NCBI RefSeq assembly: GCF_013409645.1 | Contig: NZ_JACCBG010000001.1 | Coordinates: 1,734,001 to 1,798,000, forward strand | DNA from: Nocardioides panaciterrulae | Lineage (GTDB): Bacteria > Actinomycetota > Actinomycetes > Propionibacteriales > Nocardioidaceae | Direction: 5' to 3' | Length of the DNA: 64,000 nucleotides | Shown here: positions 50,084-60,657 of the stretch, one piece after another | Layout of the letters: each line of letters starts with the position of its first letter | Position numbering within the stretch: position 1 is the stretch's first letter | The notes under the pieces: model-generated | The model's input: only the letters and a program-made list of their open reading frames with translations | Database searches by the model: none | What the model was told of the DNA's origin: nothing | Translations under genes and position numbers: made by a program

Positions 50084-50662
50084 ATGTCGTTCCAGATGAC
50101 CGGGTTGCCGGAAGCCGACGACGTCCTCGACCGCTACCCGTTCGCCGTCGTCGTCGGGATGATGCTCGACCAGCAGTACGGCATGGAGCACGCCTTCCGG
50201 GGCGGCTGGAAGGTGCTGAGCCGCTTCGACACCCTGGAGCCCGCGGCGATCGCCGCCGCCGATCCGGAGGCGTTCAAGCAGCTGTGCAGCCAGCCCCCGG
50301 CGATCCACCGCTTCCCGGGGTCGATGGCCTCCCGGCTGCAGGAGCTGGCCGCGCTGGTCGACTCCAGGTACGCCGGCGACGTCACCCGGCTGTGGACGGA
50401 GCCGGCGACGGGCCAGGAGCTCTTCGCCCGGGTCCAGGAGCTGCCGGGCTTCGGCCGGCAGAAGGCGCAGATCTTCGTGGCGCTGCTCGCCAAGCAGCTC
50501 GGCGTGCGCCCCGAGGGCTGGGAGACGGTGGCCGGCGACTACGCGCTGGAGGGGTATCGCTCGGTGGCCGACGTCGTCGACGCCGACTCCCTGCAGAAGG
50601 TGCGTGAGTTCAAGAAGCAGAAGAAGGCGGCGGCCAAGGTCACGCCGTCCATGTCCGGGTGA
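50084..50662 (+). CDS. HhH-GPD-type base-excision repair protein
   Basis: A 192-residue protein with a helix-hairpin-helix (LPGFGRQKAQIFVALLAKQ, about residues 123-141) of the HhH-GPD DNA glycosylase superfamily. The opening (DRYPFAVVVGMMLDQQYGMEHAF) corresponds to the first helices of the glycosylase fold. No 4Fe-4S Cys cluster is present. The position of the catalytic Asp (about 20 residues after the hairpin) holds GDYALEGYRS, where an Asp could act. Commonly found next to sigA in actinobacteria. ATG 50084 has a GGAGG site 10 nt upstream. Confidence 0.8.
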   Translation: MSFQMTGLPEADDVLDRYPFAVVVGMMLDQQYGMEHAFRGGWKVLSRFDTLEPAAIAAADPEAFKQLCSQPPAIHRFPGSMASRLQELAALVDSRYAGDVTRLWTEPATGQELFARVQELPGFGRQKAQIFVALLAKQLGVRPEGWETVAGDYALEGYRSVADVVDADSLQKVREFKKQKKAAAKVTPSMSG

Positions 50663-50768
50663 ATGACCGATCCTCACCCACCACGTGGCAGAATGAACCC
50701 GCGGCCTTGACGACTCCGGGCCTCGCCGCGCCCACGTGGTCCTGAACTGCCAGTTACGAGAGGTGTTC

Positions 50769-52232
<1,464 letters not shown>

Positions 52233-52247
52233 CGACACCGACACGCC

Positions 52248-52289
52248 CCGACGGCCCGCCGCGACACGTTCATCGCGGCGGGCCGTCGG
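52248..52289. terminator. Intrinsic terminator-like hairpin after sigA
   Basis: A perfect 17-bp inverted repeat (CCGACGGCCCGCCGCGA and its complement) with an 8-nt loop, 15 bp after the sigA stop and 9 bp before the end of the convergent LapA gene. It may serve both genes. Confidence 0.8.
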
Positions 52290-52298
52290 CGTTCGGCG

Positions 52299-52658
52299 TC
52301 AGCGACGCTTCTCGCGCCGCACCCGGCGCCGCAGCTGGAGGATCCGGAGCGAGCCCGCGACGCCGGCGAGGAAGAGCCCGGCGATCGTGGCGATGAGCAG
52401 GCTGACCGCGAGCGGAGCGGTGCCGGACCACGCCAGGAACGACACGCTGACGTCCTGGGTGTTCTGCGCGATGAAGATCACCAGCAGGATCAGCACCAGT
52501 CCGAGCCCGATCACAGCGGCCCAGAACCCGCTGGTGCGCGACCCGCGCAGCGGGTCCTTCCCCGGGGCGGCAGGGGTGGCCGGGGCCTCCGGGCCGCGGG
52601 CGGCGTCAGCCGAGGGACCGGCGGGCTCGTGGGACGGCGGTGTCGGGTTCTCGCTCAT
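52299..52658 (-). CDS. LapA family membrane protein (DUF1049)
   Basis: A 119-residue protein with a disordered Pro/Ala-rich N-terminal segment of about 43 residues, then the LapA domain: two helices (FWAAVIGLGLVLILLVIFIAQNTQDVSVSFLAW and APLAVSLLIATIAGLFLAGVAGSL) joined by the typical Q-N-T-x-x-V-x-V-x-F-L loop, and a basic C-terminal tail (RILQLRRRVRREKRR). LapA domain proteins are implicated in lipopolysaccharide assembly in E. coli; the actinobacterial role is unknown. ATG 52658 has TAGACA about 6 nt upstream and a GAGG site. Confidence 0.85.
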   Translation of the reverse strand: MSENPTPPSHEPAGPSADAARGPEAPATPAAPGKDPLRGSRTSGFWAAVIGLGLVLILLVIFIAQNTQDVSVSFLAWSGTAPLAVSLLIATIAGLFLAGVAGSLRILQLRRRVRREKRR

Positions 52659-52702
52659 GCCTCATGTCTACCCGAGCCGGGAAAGCCCGAGCTCGCGGCG
52701 GC

Positions 52703-53533
52703 TCAGCCGGTCGCGACGAGCGAGACCGCGACGACACAGAGCCCGAGGCCGAGCGCCTGCGCCCGGTGCACGTGCTCACGCAGCACCGAGGCCGCCAGCA
52801 GCACGGTGAACGCGGGGTAGAGCGAGGCGATCACCGCGGTCACGGTGAGGTAGCCACCGTGCGTCGCGACCAGGAACGACGCGGTCGCGACGGCGCCGAG
52901 CAACCCGCTGACCAGTCCGCCGAGGGCGAGACGGTCGCGGGGGACCCAGGTGGCACCGAGCAGGGCCGCCACCACGGCGATCGTGAGGGCGGCCACCAGC
53001 TGGTTCAGCGCCAGCGGCAGGAAGCCGGCCTCCTCGGGGACCTGGGCGAGCGCGGCGAACAGCGAGCCGAAGCCGAGGCCGGCCAGCACGCCGTCGGTGA
53101 CCCCGGACCCCACCGGGGCCGGTCCGGTGGCCGGTTCCCGGGCGACCAGCCAGATGCCCGGCAGCGCGGCGAGCACGCCCAGCCACACCAGCGCGCCCGG
53201 CCGTTCGCCGGTGAGCACGCCCACCACGACCGGCAGCGTCGCCGCGCCGACCCCCGACACCGGCGCCACGACCCCCATCCGGCCCGAGGACAGGCCTCGG
53301 TAGAGGAACGCCGTACCGAACCCGTTGCCGAGGCCTGCGACCGCGCCCCAGGCGTAGTCGGCGGGGCCGGGGGAGCCGCCCACGACCAGGGCCAGGCAGG
53401 CCACCAGGACCGCCCCACCGAGGGCGGCGACGAACGCCACCGACCAGGGGCTGGTCCGCTTGGCGGTGACGCCGCCCACGAAGTCCGACAGGCCGTAGGA
53501 CATCGCCGAGAGCAGCGACAGCAGGATGCTCAC
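52703..53533 (-). CDS. EamA/DMT-superfamily transporter
   Basis: A 276-residue integral membrane protein with 10 predicted helices arranged as two five-helix EamA repeats, each ending in a G/A-rich helix (second repeat: VIASLYPAFTVLLAASVLREHVHRAQALG, the DMT signature near the last helices). It exports metabolites; the substrate cannot be told. The N-terminal helix is LLSLLSAMSYGLSDFVGG. GTG 53533 is used; GTG 53542 would add three residues. On the same strand as the downstream LapA gene, 44 bp apart. Confidence 0.82.
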   Translation of the reverse strand: MSILLSLLSAMSYGLSDFVGGVTAKRTSPWSVAFVAALGGAVLVACLALVVGGSPGPADYAWGAVAGLGNGFGTAFLYRGLSSGRMGVVAPVSGVGAATLPVVVGVLTGERPGALVWLGVLAALPGIWLVAREPATGPAPVGSGVTDGVLAGLGFGSLFAALAQVPEEAGFLPLALNQLVAALTIAVVAALLGATWVPRDRLALGGLVSGLLGAVATASFLVATHGGYLTVTAVIASLYPAFTVLLAASVLREHVHRAQALGLGLCVVAVSLVATG

Positions 53534-53586
53534 GCGGCACACCCTCGCACACCGACGCGGGCGGCCGGGAACCGCCGGAAATGCCG

Positions 53587-53613
53587 ACGGCCCCGGACGA
53601 TGTCCGGGGCCGT
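53587..53613 (-). terminator. Intrinsic terminator-like hairpin after DUF7455 gene
   Basis: A perfect 12-bp inverted repeat (ACGGCCCCGGAC and its complement) with a 3-nt loop, 19 bp beyond the stop codon of the minus-strand gene at 53633. Confidence 0.75.
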
Positions 53614-53632
53614 GGGGTGGTCTGGGTCGGGC

Positions 53633-53884
53633 TCAGTGCTCGTCGTCGGGCACCGAGGCAGGGGTGGGTGCGAGCCTGTGCGTCTCGTCGTGGACGTTGG
53701 CCGCGATCTCTCGCAGCTTGTCACCGTGCTCCCGCGCGTGGTGCGCGCAGAAGAGGAGTTCACCGCCGGCCTGGAGCTCCACACGAAGGTAGGCCTGGGC
53801 TCCGCAACGGTCGCAGCGGTCCGCAGCGGTCAGCGCGGCGGTTGGGGCAACTGCAGTGGTCACATCGGCCTCATTTCTGTTCAT
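53633..53884 (-). CDS. DUF7455 family small zinc-ribbon-like protein
   Basis: An 83-residue protein with a probable zinc site: CDRCGAQAY (two Cys, about residues 24-27) and LFCAHHAREHG (Cys plus His, about 45-52). The N-terminal about 20 residues are Ala/Thr-rich and flexible, the C terminus is acidic. The family is actinobacterial, of unknown function, often beside sigA and parE as here. ATG 53884 has a GAGGAAG site 5-11 nt upstream. Confidence 0.8.
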   Translation of the reverse strand: MNRNEADVTTAVAPTAALTAADRCDRCGAQAYLRVELQAGGELLFCAHHAREHGDKLREIAANVHDETHRLAPTPASVPDDEH

Positions 53885-54192
53885 CGTGTCTTCCTCAACG
53901 TAGCGACGGGGACCAAAGATTCCCGGCGCCACGTGGCACCCGACACGCATATCCCATCATGGAGTTACTTCCCCTCCCTCCGGGGTCCCACACCTCGGAT
54001 CACCCATATGGGGGGAGAGTCTTCTAGCCCTGTTGAAGTGTGGCCCGTGCGTGGCCGGTCCCGCAGCGGATATCCGAGCCGGGGCCCGATCGTGTCCGCA
54101 TCGTGACGTGCGCTCACGGTAGACCTGCCCGCCCCCGCCGCCGGGAAGGCGAGCCTCCGGCGGCGCCCGGCGTGTCGCAGGTAGATTCAGCG
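53885..54192. other. 308-bp divergent intergenic region (DUF7455 / parE)
   Basis: No gene is evident. The parE side ends in a -10 TAGATT (54182-54187). The middle includes the AT-richer stretch ACCCATATGGGGGGAGAGTC and a GTTGAAG (around 54031), neither of which I can tie to a known element. No convincing riboswitch or RNA gene. Confidence 0.5.
54182..54187 (+). promoter_or_regulatory. -10 element (TAGATT) of parE
   Basis: TAGATT ends 5 nt before GTG 54193, predicting a leaderless mRNA. Confidence 0.5.
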
Positions 54193-56328
<2,136 letters not shown>

Positions 56329-56348
56329 GCACGGGAACGGGGGAGACG

Positions 56349-56696
56349 ATGGAGGACCACTTCGAGCCTGCCGGGTGGGCGCTGGGGCTGTCGGGGGTCG
56401 CCGTGCTGGCCGGCGCGTGGCTCGCGTATGTCACCGGTGACGTGGTGGGCGGCGTCCGCACCCACATGGACGCGACCCTGGTGCTGGGCGTCCTCGGCCT
56501 GGTGCTGGTCGGCGACGGGCTCGCGCTGCTCCACCACGGCCAGCAGACGATCCGTCGTCGCGGGCGGGAGGCGGAGGCCGCTCGGCTGGCCGCGGAGGAG
56601 GACGAGCGGCGCCGGGCCAGGGAGACGCTGCGAGCCCAGCAACAGGCCCAGCAGCAGGCCCAGCAGCGGGTGGAGCGGCACGACACCGACCACTGA
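56349..56696 (+). CDS. Small membrane protein with Gln/Arg-rich coiled-coil tail
   Basis: A 115-residue protein with two N-terminal helices (WALGLSGVAVLAGAWLAYVTG and ATLVLGVLGLVLVGDGLALLH) followed by a long charged helix (RRRGREAEAARLAAEEDERRRARETLRAQQQAQQQ) likely to form a cytoplasmic coiled coil. No family recognised. ATG 56349 has a GGGGGAG site 7 nt upstream. It follows parE after 20 bp, so they may be co-transcribed. Confidence 0.7.
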   Translation: MEDHFEPAGWALGLSGVAVLAGAWLAYVTGDVVGGVRTHMDATLVLGVLGLVLVGDGLALLHHGQQTIRRRGREAEAARLAAEEDERRRARETLRAQQQAQQQAQQRVERHDTDH

Positions 56697-56727
56697 GGCG
56701 CCGCGAGGCACGCCGCCCGGCGGCGGG

Positions 56728-57552
56728 TCAGGCCTCGGCGTCGACCGGGATGGGGCGCTGGACGTCGTGGCCCGACCGGTGGGCCCAGGTCACCAGCAAC
56801 GCGATCGCCAGGACCAGCAGGCCGGTGAGGTTCAGGTCGCCGAAGCCCAGCCCGCCGCCGATCTCGTGCTCCTTGCCGATCCAGTCGGCGAACGACGCGC
56901 CGAGGGGGCGGGTCAGCACGTAGGCCGCCCAGAAGCACAGGGTGCCGTTGACGCCGAGCCGCCAGGCGGCCAGCGGCACCAGGATGGCGGCGAGGAAGAG
57001 CAGCCCCGCGGCCAGGAAGCCGAGGTGCATCGTCAGACCGGTCAGGTCACCGACGGCCGTGCCGAGCGCGAACGTGGCCAGCACGGTCGCCCAGTAGAAG
57101 CGCTCGCGCCGGCGGGTGTCGATGTGATGGATCGACAGCGTGCCCTCCGCGCGCCGCCACCAGGCGAACAGCCCGGCCACGAGCAAGGCGTAGAAGGCGG
57201 AGGTGACGTAGTAGGACAGGCCGGTCGCGACGTGCAGGACGTCGGCGACCATGGTGCCGAACACCGCCACCATCGAGACGCAGAACCAGTACGTCGGGGC
57301 GTGGTAGCGGTCGCTGCGCAGCTGGAGCCACAGCGCGAGGACGAAGCCGCCGACGCCGACCAGCCCGCCGAGCACGAGACTCGCCTCGCCGAGCCCGTCC
57401 GAGGCGGCCTCGCCCATGCCGGTGGTCAGGACCTTGATCACCCAGAACAGGGCGGTGATCTCGGGGACCTTGGCGGCCAGGGGCTCGCGGCGGCCGGAGG
57501 GCTGGGGGGTCGCGCGCAGGCTGCTGGTGCTGGTGGTGGGTGAGGAGGTCAC
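56728..57552 (-). CDS. COG4705-type membrane protein
   Basis: A 274-residue integral membrane protein with about 8 helices. The opening KVPEITALFWVIKVLTTGMGEAASD (about residues 27-51) is the signature of COG4705 membrane-anchored proteins; a related P-E-I/V-T-x-x-F-W segment recurs later as GTLCFWAAYVLTRPLGASFADW, suggesting an internal repeat. Function unknown; sometimes annotated as transporter-like. GTG 57552 is 7 nt after TAGCGT (57560-57565), so it is probably leaderless. Followed, on the same strand further upstream, by the carbonic anhydrase gene with its own promoter. Confidence 0.8.
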   Translation of the reverse strand: MTSSPTTSTSSLRATPQPSGRREPLAAKVPEITALFWVIKVLTTGMGEAASDGLGEASLVLGGLVGVGGFVLALWLQLRSDRYHAPTYWFCVSMVAVFGTMVADVLHVATGLSYYVTSAFYALLVAGLFAWWRRAEGTLSIHHIDTRRRERFYWATVLATFALGTAVGDLTGLTMHLGFLAAGLLFLAAILVPLAAWRLGVNGTLCFWAAYVLTRPLGASFADWIGKEHEIGGGLGFGDLNLTGLLVLAIALLVTWAHRSGHDVQRPIPVDAEA

Positions 57553-57559
57553 CAGAGGA

Positions 57560-57565
57560 ACGCTA
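57560..57565 (-). promoter_or_regulatory. -10 element (TAGCGT) of the COG4705 gene
   Basis: TAGCGT on the minus strand, 7 nt before GTG 57552. Confidence 0.4.
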
Positions 57566-57648
57566 GACACGAAGTCCTGCCGGAAACCTGACAGCGCGGT
57601 CGCGCACGCCGTGAGGTGTGCCACCCACGGGCGGCGGCGCCGCCGCGG

Positions 57649-58143
57649 TCAGAACTTCTGGTCGAGCAGCCCGGTGTCGACGTCGTACACGAAGCCGCCC
57701 ACCTGCACCGTGTCCGGGATCAGCGGGTGGCTGCGGACCCGGTGGACGTCGTCGCCGAGGGCCGCGACCTGGTCCGCGACCACGTGGAAGCGCTGCCAGG
57801 ACACGTCCTGGCCGGCGGACTCGCCGACCCGCTGGTGCAGCTCCTCCTCGGAGCTGGACGTCATCGCGCAGCGCGTGTGCGGGACCACGAGGATCCGCGA
57901 CACGTTGAGCAGGTGCACCCCCAGCACCAGCGCCTCCAGGGCCGCGTCGGTGACGCGCCCGCCGGGGTTGCGGAAGATCTTCGCGTCGCCGGCGCGCAGG
58001 CCCACGACGCGCAACGGGTCGATCCGGGAGTCCATGCAGGTCACGATGGCGATGCCCGCGTGGGCGATGCCGTCGAAGCCGCCGAGGGAGAAGTCGGCAG
58101 CGAACTCGCGATTGGCAGTGAGGAGGTCGTCGAAGTCAGCCAC
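57649..58143 (-). CDS. Beta-carbonic anhydrase
   Basis: A 164-residue zinc enzyme catalysing CO2 hydration to bicarbonate in the cytoplasm. The ligands and catalytic dyad are visible: Cys36, with Asp38 and Arg40 in TCMDSR, and His89 and Cys92 in VVPHTRC. This is the compact form similar to mycobacterial Rv1284. GTG 58143 is 6 nt after a minus-strand -10 (TAACCT, 58150-58155), so it is probably leaderless. Confidence 0.92.
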   Translation of the reverse strand: MADFDDLLTANREFAADFSLGGFDGIAHAGIAIVTCMDSRIDPLRVVGLRAGDAKIFRNPGGRVTDAALEALVLGVHLLNVSRILVVPHTRCAMTSSSEEELHQRVGESAGQDVSWQRFHVVADQVAALGDDVHRVRSHPLIPDTVQVGGFVYDVDTGLLDQKF

Positions 58144-58149
58144 GCCGGT

Positions 58150-58155
58150 AGGTTA
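58150..58155 (-). promoter_or_regulatory. -10 element (TAACCT) of the carbonic anhydrase gene
   Basis: TAACCT on the minus strand, 6 nt before GTG 58143. Confidence 0.45.
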
Positions 58156-58163
58156 GCGGACCC

Positions 58164-59945
58164 TCAGCCGGCGGCCCGCAGCATCTCACCCGCATCGATC
58201 GCCCGGGTGCCCGCGCCGCGGAACAGCACGAGCGCCAGCCCACCCGCGACCAGCGCGCAGACCGCGGCGCCGGCGAAGACCGTGTGCTCCTGGGCGGTGC
58301 CCGCGACCTTGAGCAGCCGGGTGAACTCCGCGCAGCGGCTGCCGCCGCCGCAGACCGCCCGAACAGTGGGCAGGTCGGCCTGCTCGGCGTAGTAGCGCCG
58401 CAGCCCGATCGTGGTGAGGGCCGAGATGCCGACCAGCATGCCGACCATCCGGGCGACGACGACGAGCGCGCTGGCCAGACCGTGGTCGCGGTCGTCGGTG
58501 GCGGCCAGCACCGCCGCGTTCACCGGGGCCAGGGCCAGCCCGAAGCCGAGGCCCCCGAGCAGCAGCGGGGCGTTCGCGGTGCCGTGGTGGAGGCTGGTCA
58601 GCCCCCACCGGCTCATGAGCAGGAAGCCGACCGCCGCGAGCAGCATGCCGCCCGCGGTGACGACGCCCGCGGGCAGCGTGCGGGTGAGGTAGCCGCCGAG
58701 CACGGCCCCGACCGGCAGCGCGACCAGGAACCTCACCAGCACCAGGGCGGCCATCAGCTGGGAGTCGCCGTACACCGTGGTGCGGGCGAAGATCGGGATG
58801 TCGATCAGGGCCGCGATCAGCGCGGCGCCCACGAAGAAGCTCACCGCGAGGGAGCCCCAGGCGGGGATACGCCGGAGCGCGCCGGCCGGCACCAGGGGAG
58901 CCGGGGACTGACGCAGGTGCACCACGAACGCGACCGCGGCGACGGCCGAGCCGAGGAGGTACCAGCCGCCCTGCGCGGAGAACACCTGCACCTTCGGGTC
59001 CGCCGTGGCGAACGCCAGGATCACCCCCGCGAGCGCGAGCGCGAGCAGGGCGGCGCCCACGAGGTCGGCCTCCCGCACCGTGCGCCACCAGCCCCGCAGG
59101 TCCAGCAGCGGGCGGGCCGCGGTCAGGCAGCGGACCACCAGCAGCGCCCCCGCCACGATCGCGACCGACCCGATCGGCGTGAGCCAGCGGCCGCCACCGC
59201 CCCAGGAATCGGGCAGGAACGGGATGAACAGCCGGCCCCAGGTGAGGTCCTGGAGCAGCTGGGTGGGTCGCACGAACACCACCGCGCCCACCAGCAGCGT
59301 GACCGCGAGCAGCAGGGCGCCGAGGAGGTCCGGACGGCCGGGCGTCGACGCCCGGGCGGGCGCCTCCCGCCCGGTGAGCACGGGGAGGCGGATCGCGGCG
59401 GCGAGCACCAGGCCGACGGCCAGGTTGACCAGGAAGATCGCGCGCCAGTCGGCGACGGCGAGCACGAGCGCACCGAACAGCGGGCCCAGCACGCTGCCCA
59501 GCTCCTGGACGGCCGACACCACGCCGAGCGGGACGCCGCGGCGCTGGACGGGGTAGAGGTCCGCGACCAGCGCCAGCGTCGCCGGCACCAGGCCGCCCCC
59601 GCCGACGCCCTGGAGGAACCGGCCCCCGACCAGGGTCGGCAGGTCGTAGGCGACGGTGGTCAGCAGCGAGCCGGCCGCGAACAGCACCAGGCAGGACACC
59701 AGGACCGGGATCCGCCCGTGCAGGTCGGCGATCCGGCCGATGAGCGGCAGCATCGCGACGTAGCCCAGCAGGAACCCGGACACGATGGGGGCGGCCCGCT
59801 GCAGCTGGTCGATCCCGATGCCGACCCCGTTCATCATGTCCGGCAGCGCCAGCACGACGACGTAGGTGTCGGCCGCCGCGAAGGCGACCGCGACGGCCGC
59901 GAGCGCGAGCAGCAGGTGCGGACGGCCGGTCGACCGGGTGGTCAC
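58164..59945 (-). CDS. P55-like MFS exporter (DHA2 family, 14 helices)
   Basis: A 593-residue major-facilitator transporter of the 14-helix DHA2 group. Loop 2-3 has the MFS motif GRIADLHGRIPVL (about 70-82), and the antiporter motif C-like segment is LGPLFGALVLAV (about 153-164). It directly follows an LprG-type lipoprotein gene with a GTGA overlap, the same order as M. tuberculosis lprG-Rv1410c (P55), whose products move triacylated glycolipids and triacylglycerol to the cell surface. That role is inferred here by context. A Cys-containing loop near the C terminus (AVCGGGSRCAEF) may form a disulphide outside the membrane. Confidence 0.88.
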   Translation of the reverse strand: MTTRSTGRPHLLLALAAVAVAFAAADTYVVVLALPDMMNGVGIGIDQLQRAAPIVSGFLLGYVAMLPLIGRIADLHGRIPVLVSCLVLFAAGSLLTTVAYDLPTLVGGRFLQGVGGGGLVPATLALVADLYPVQRRGVPLGVVSAVQELGSVLGPLFGALVLAVADWRAIFLVNLAVGLVLAAAIRLPVLTGREAPARASTPGRPDLLGALLLAVTLLVGAVVFVRPTQLLQDLTWGRLFIPFLPDSWGGGGRWLTPIGSVAIVAGALLVVRCLTAARPLLDLRGWWRTVREADLVGAALLALALAGVILAFATADPKVQVFSAQGGWYLLGSAVAAVAFVVHLRQSPAPLVPAGALRRIPAWGSLAVSFFVGAALIAALIDIPIFARTTVYGDSQLMAALVLVRFLVALPVGAVLGGYLTRTLPAGVVTAGGMLLAAVGFLLMSRWGLTSLHHGTANAPLLLGGLGFGLALAPVNAAVLAATDDRDHGLASALVVVARMVGMLVGISALTTIGLRRYYAEQADLPTVRAVCGGGSRCAEFTRLLKVAGTAQEHTVFAGAAVCALVAGGLALVLFRGAGTRAIDAGEMLRAAG

Positions 59946-60652
59946 GGGGCGGTGATGTCCTTGTCCGTGCCGTAGTCCTCGAAGGTCAGGGTGTAGGTCA
60001 TCGGGTCCGAGTGCGGGTAGAACACCCCGGTGAGCTCCGCCTGGCGCAGCTGGTCGTCGCCGGTGAGCGTGTACGTCGCGTCGAAGTCGCCGGACGCCCC
60101 GGGCAGGACGTGCTTCACCTCGGCGCCGGAGACGTGGCCGGAGTAGGTGGTCAGCACCTCCTTGTTGTCGGTGCCGCCGCGCACGCTGTCGCCCTTCCGC
60201 ACGCCCGTGGTGGCGGTGAGCAGCGAGGAGACCCCCTGGTCGGGGCTGAGCAGCTGGGCCGGGTCGGGCGCGCCGTACGAGCCGGGGTCGATGTCCTGCC
60301 AGCCTGAGGTGAACGGGAGCTGGACGTAGACCTTGCCGCCCACGGACACCACGGGCACCGCGACCGACTGGCCGCCCAGCACCACGGTGATCTTGCCGTC
60401 GAACGCCGGAGCGTGGGTGGCGACGCCCTCGGCGTGCTGGACGCCCGTGACCCCGGAGGGCAGGTCGTCGGTGGCGAGGGTGAGGTCGACGCCGCTGGTG
60501 CGGTCGAGGGTCTTCTTCGCCGTCGCCAGGACCTGGGTGGGCGACGCCTCCGACCTCGAGGAGGAGGCGCTGTCGCAGGCGGCGAGCGTCCCGGTCAGGA
60601 CGAGCCCGCCCAGCAGGGCGGCGAGCGCGGCGGTCGGTCGCTGCAGCGGCAT
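59942..60652 (-). CDS. lprG: LprG/LppX-family lipoprotein
   Basis: A 236-residue exported lipoprotein. The signal (LAALLGGLVLTGTLAAC) ends in lipobox LAAC with the acylated Cys at residue 26. The mature protein has the LppX_LprAFG fold: SPTQVLATAKKTLDRTSGVDLTLAT at the start, the FDGKITV strand, and VYVQLPFTSGWQDIDPGSYG (a hallmark segment) near residue 115. Family members carry triacylated lipids in a hydrophobic cavity. ATG 60652 is used; a GTG at 60661 overlaps the parC stop (GTGA) and could couple the gene to parC. The stop overlaps the start of the P55-like gene. Confidence 0.88.
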   Translation of the reverse strand: MPLQRPTAALAALLGGLVLTGTLAACDSASSSRSEASPTQVLATAKKTLDRTSGVDLTLATDDLPSGVTGVQHAEGVATHAPAFDGKITVVLGGQSVAVPVVSVGGKVYVQLPFTSGWQDIDPGSYGAPDPAQLLSPDQGVSSLLTATTGVRKGDSVRGGTDNKEVLTTYSGHVSGAEVKHVLPGASGDFDATYTLTGDDQLRQAELTGVFYPHSDPMTYTLTFEDYGTDKDITAP

Positions 60653-60657
60653 GGTCC

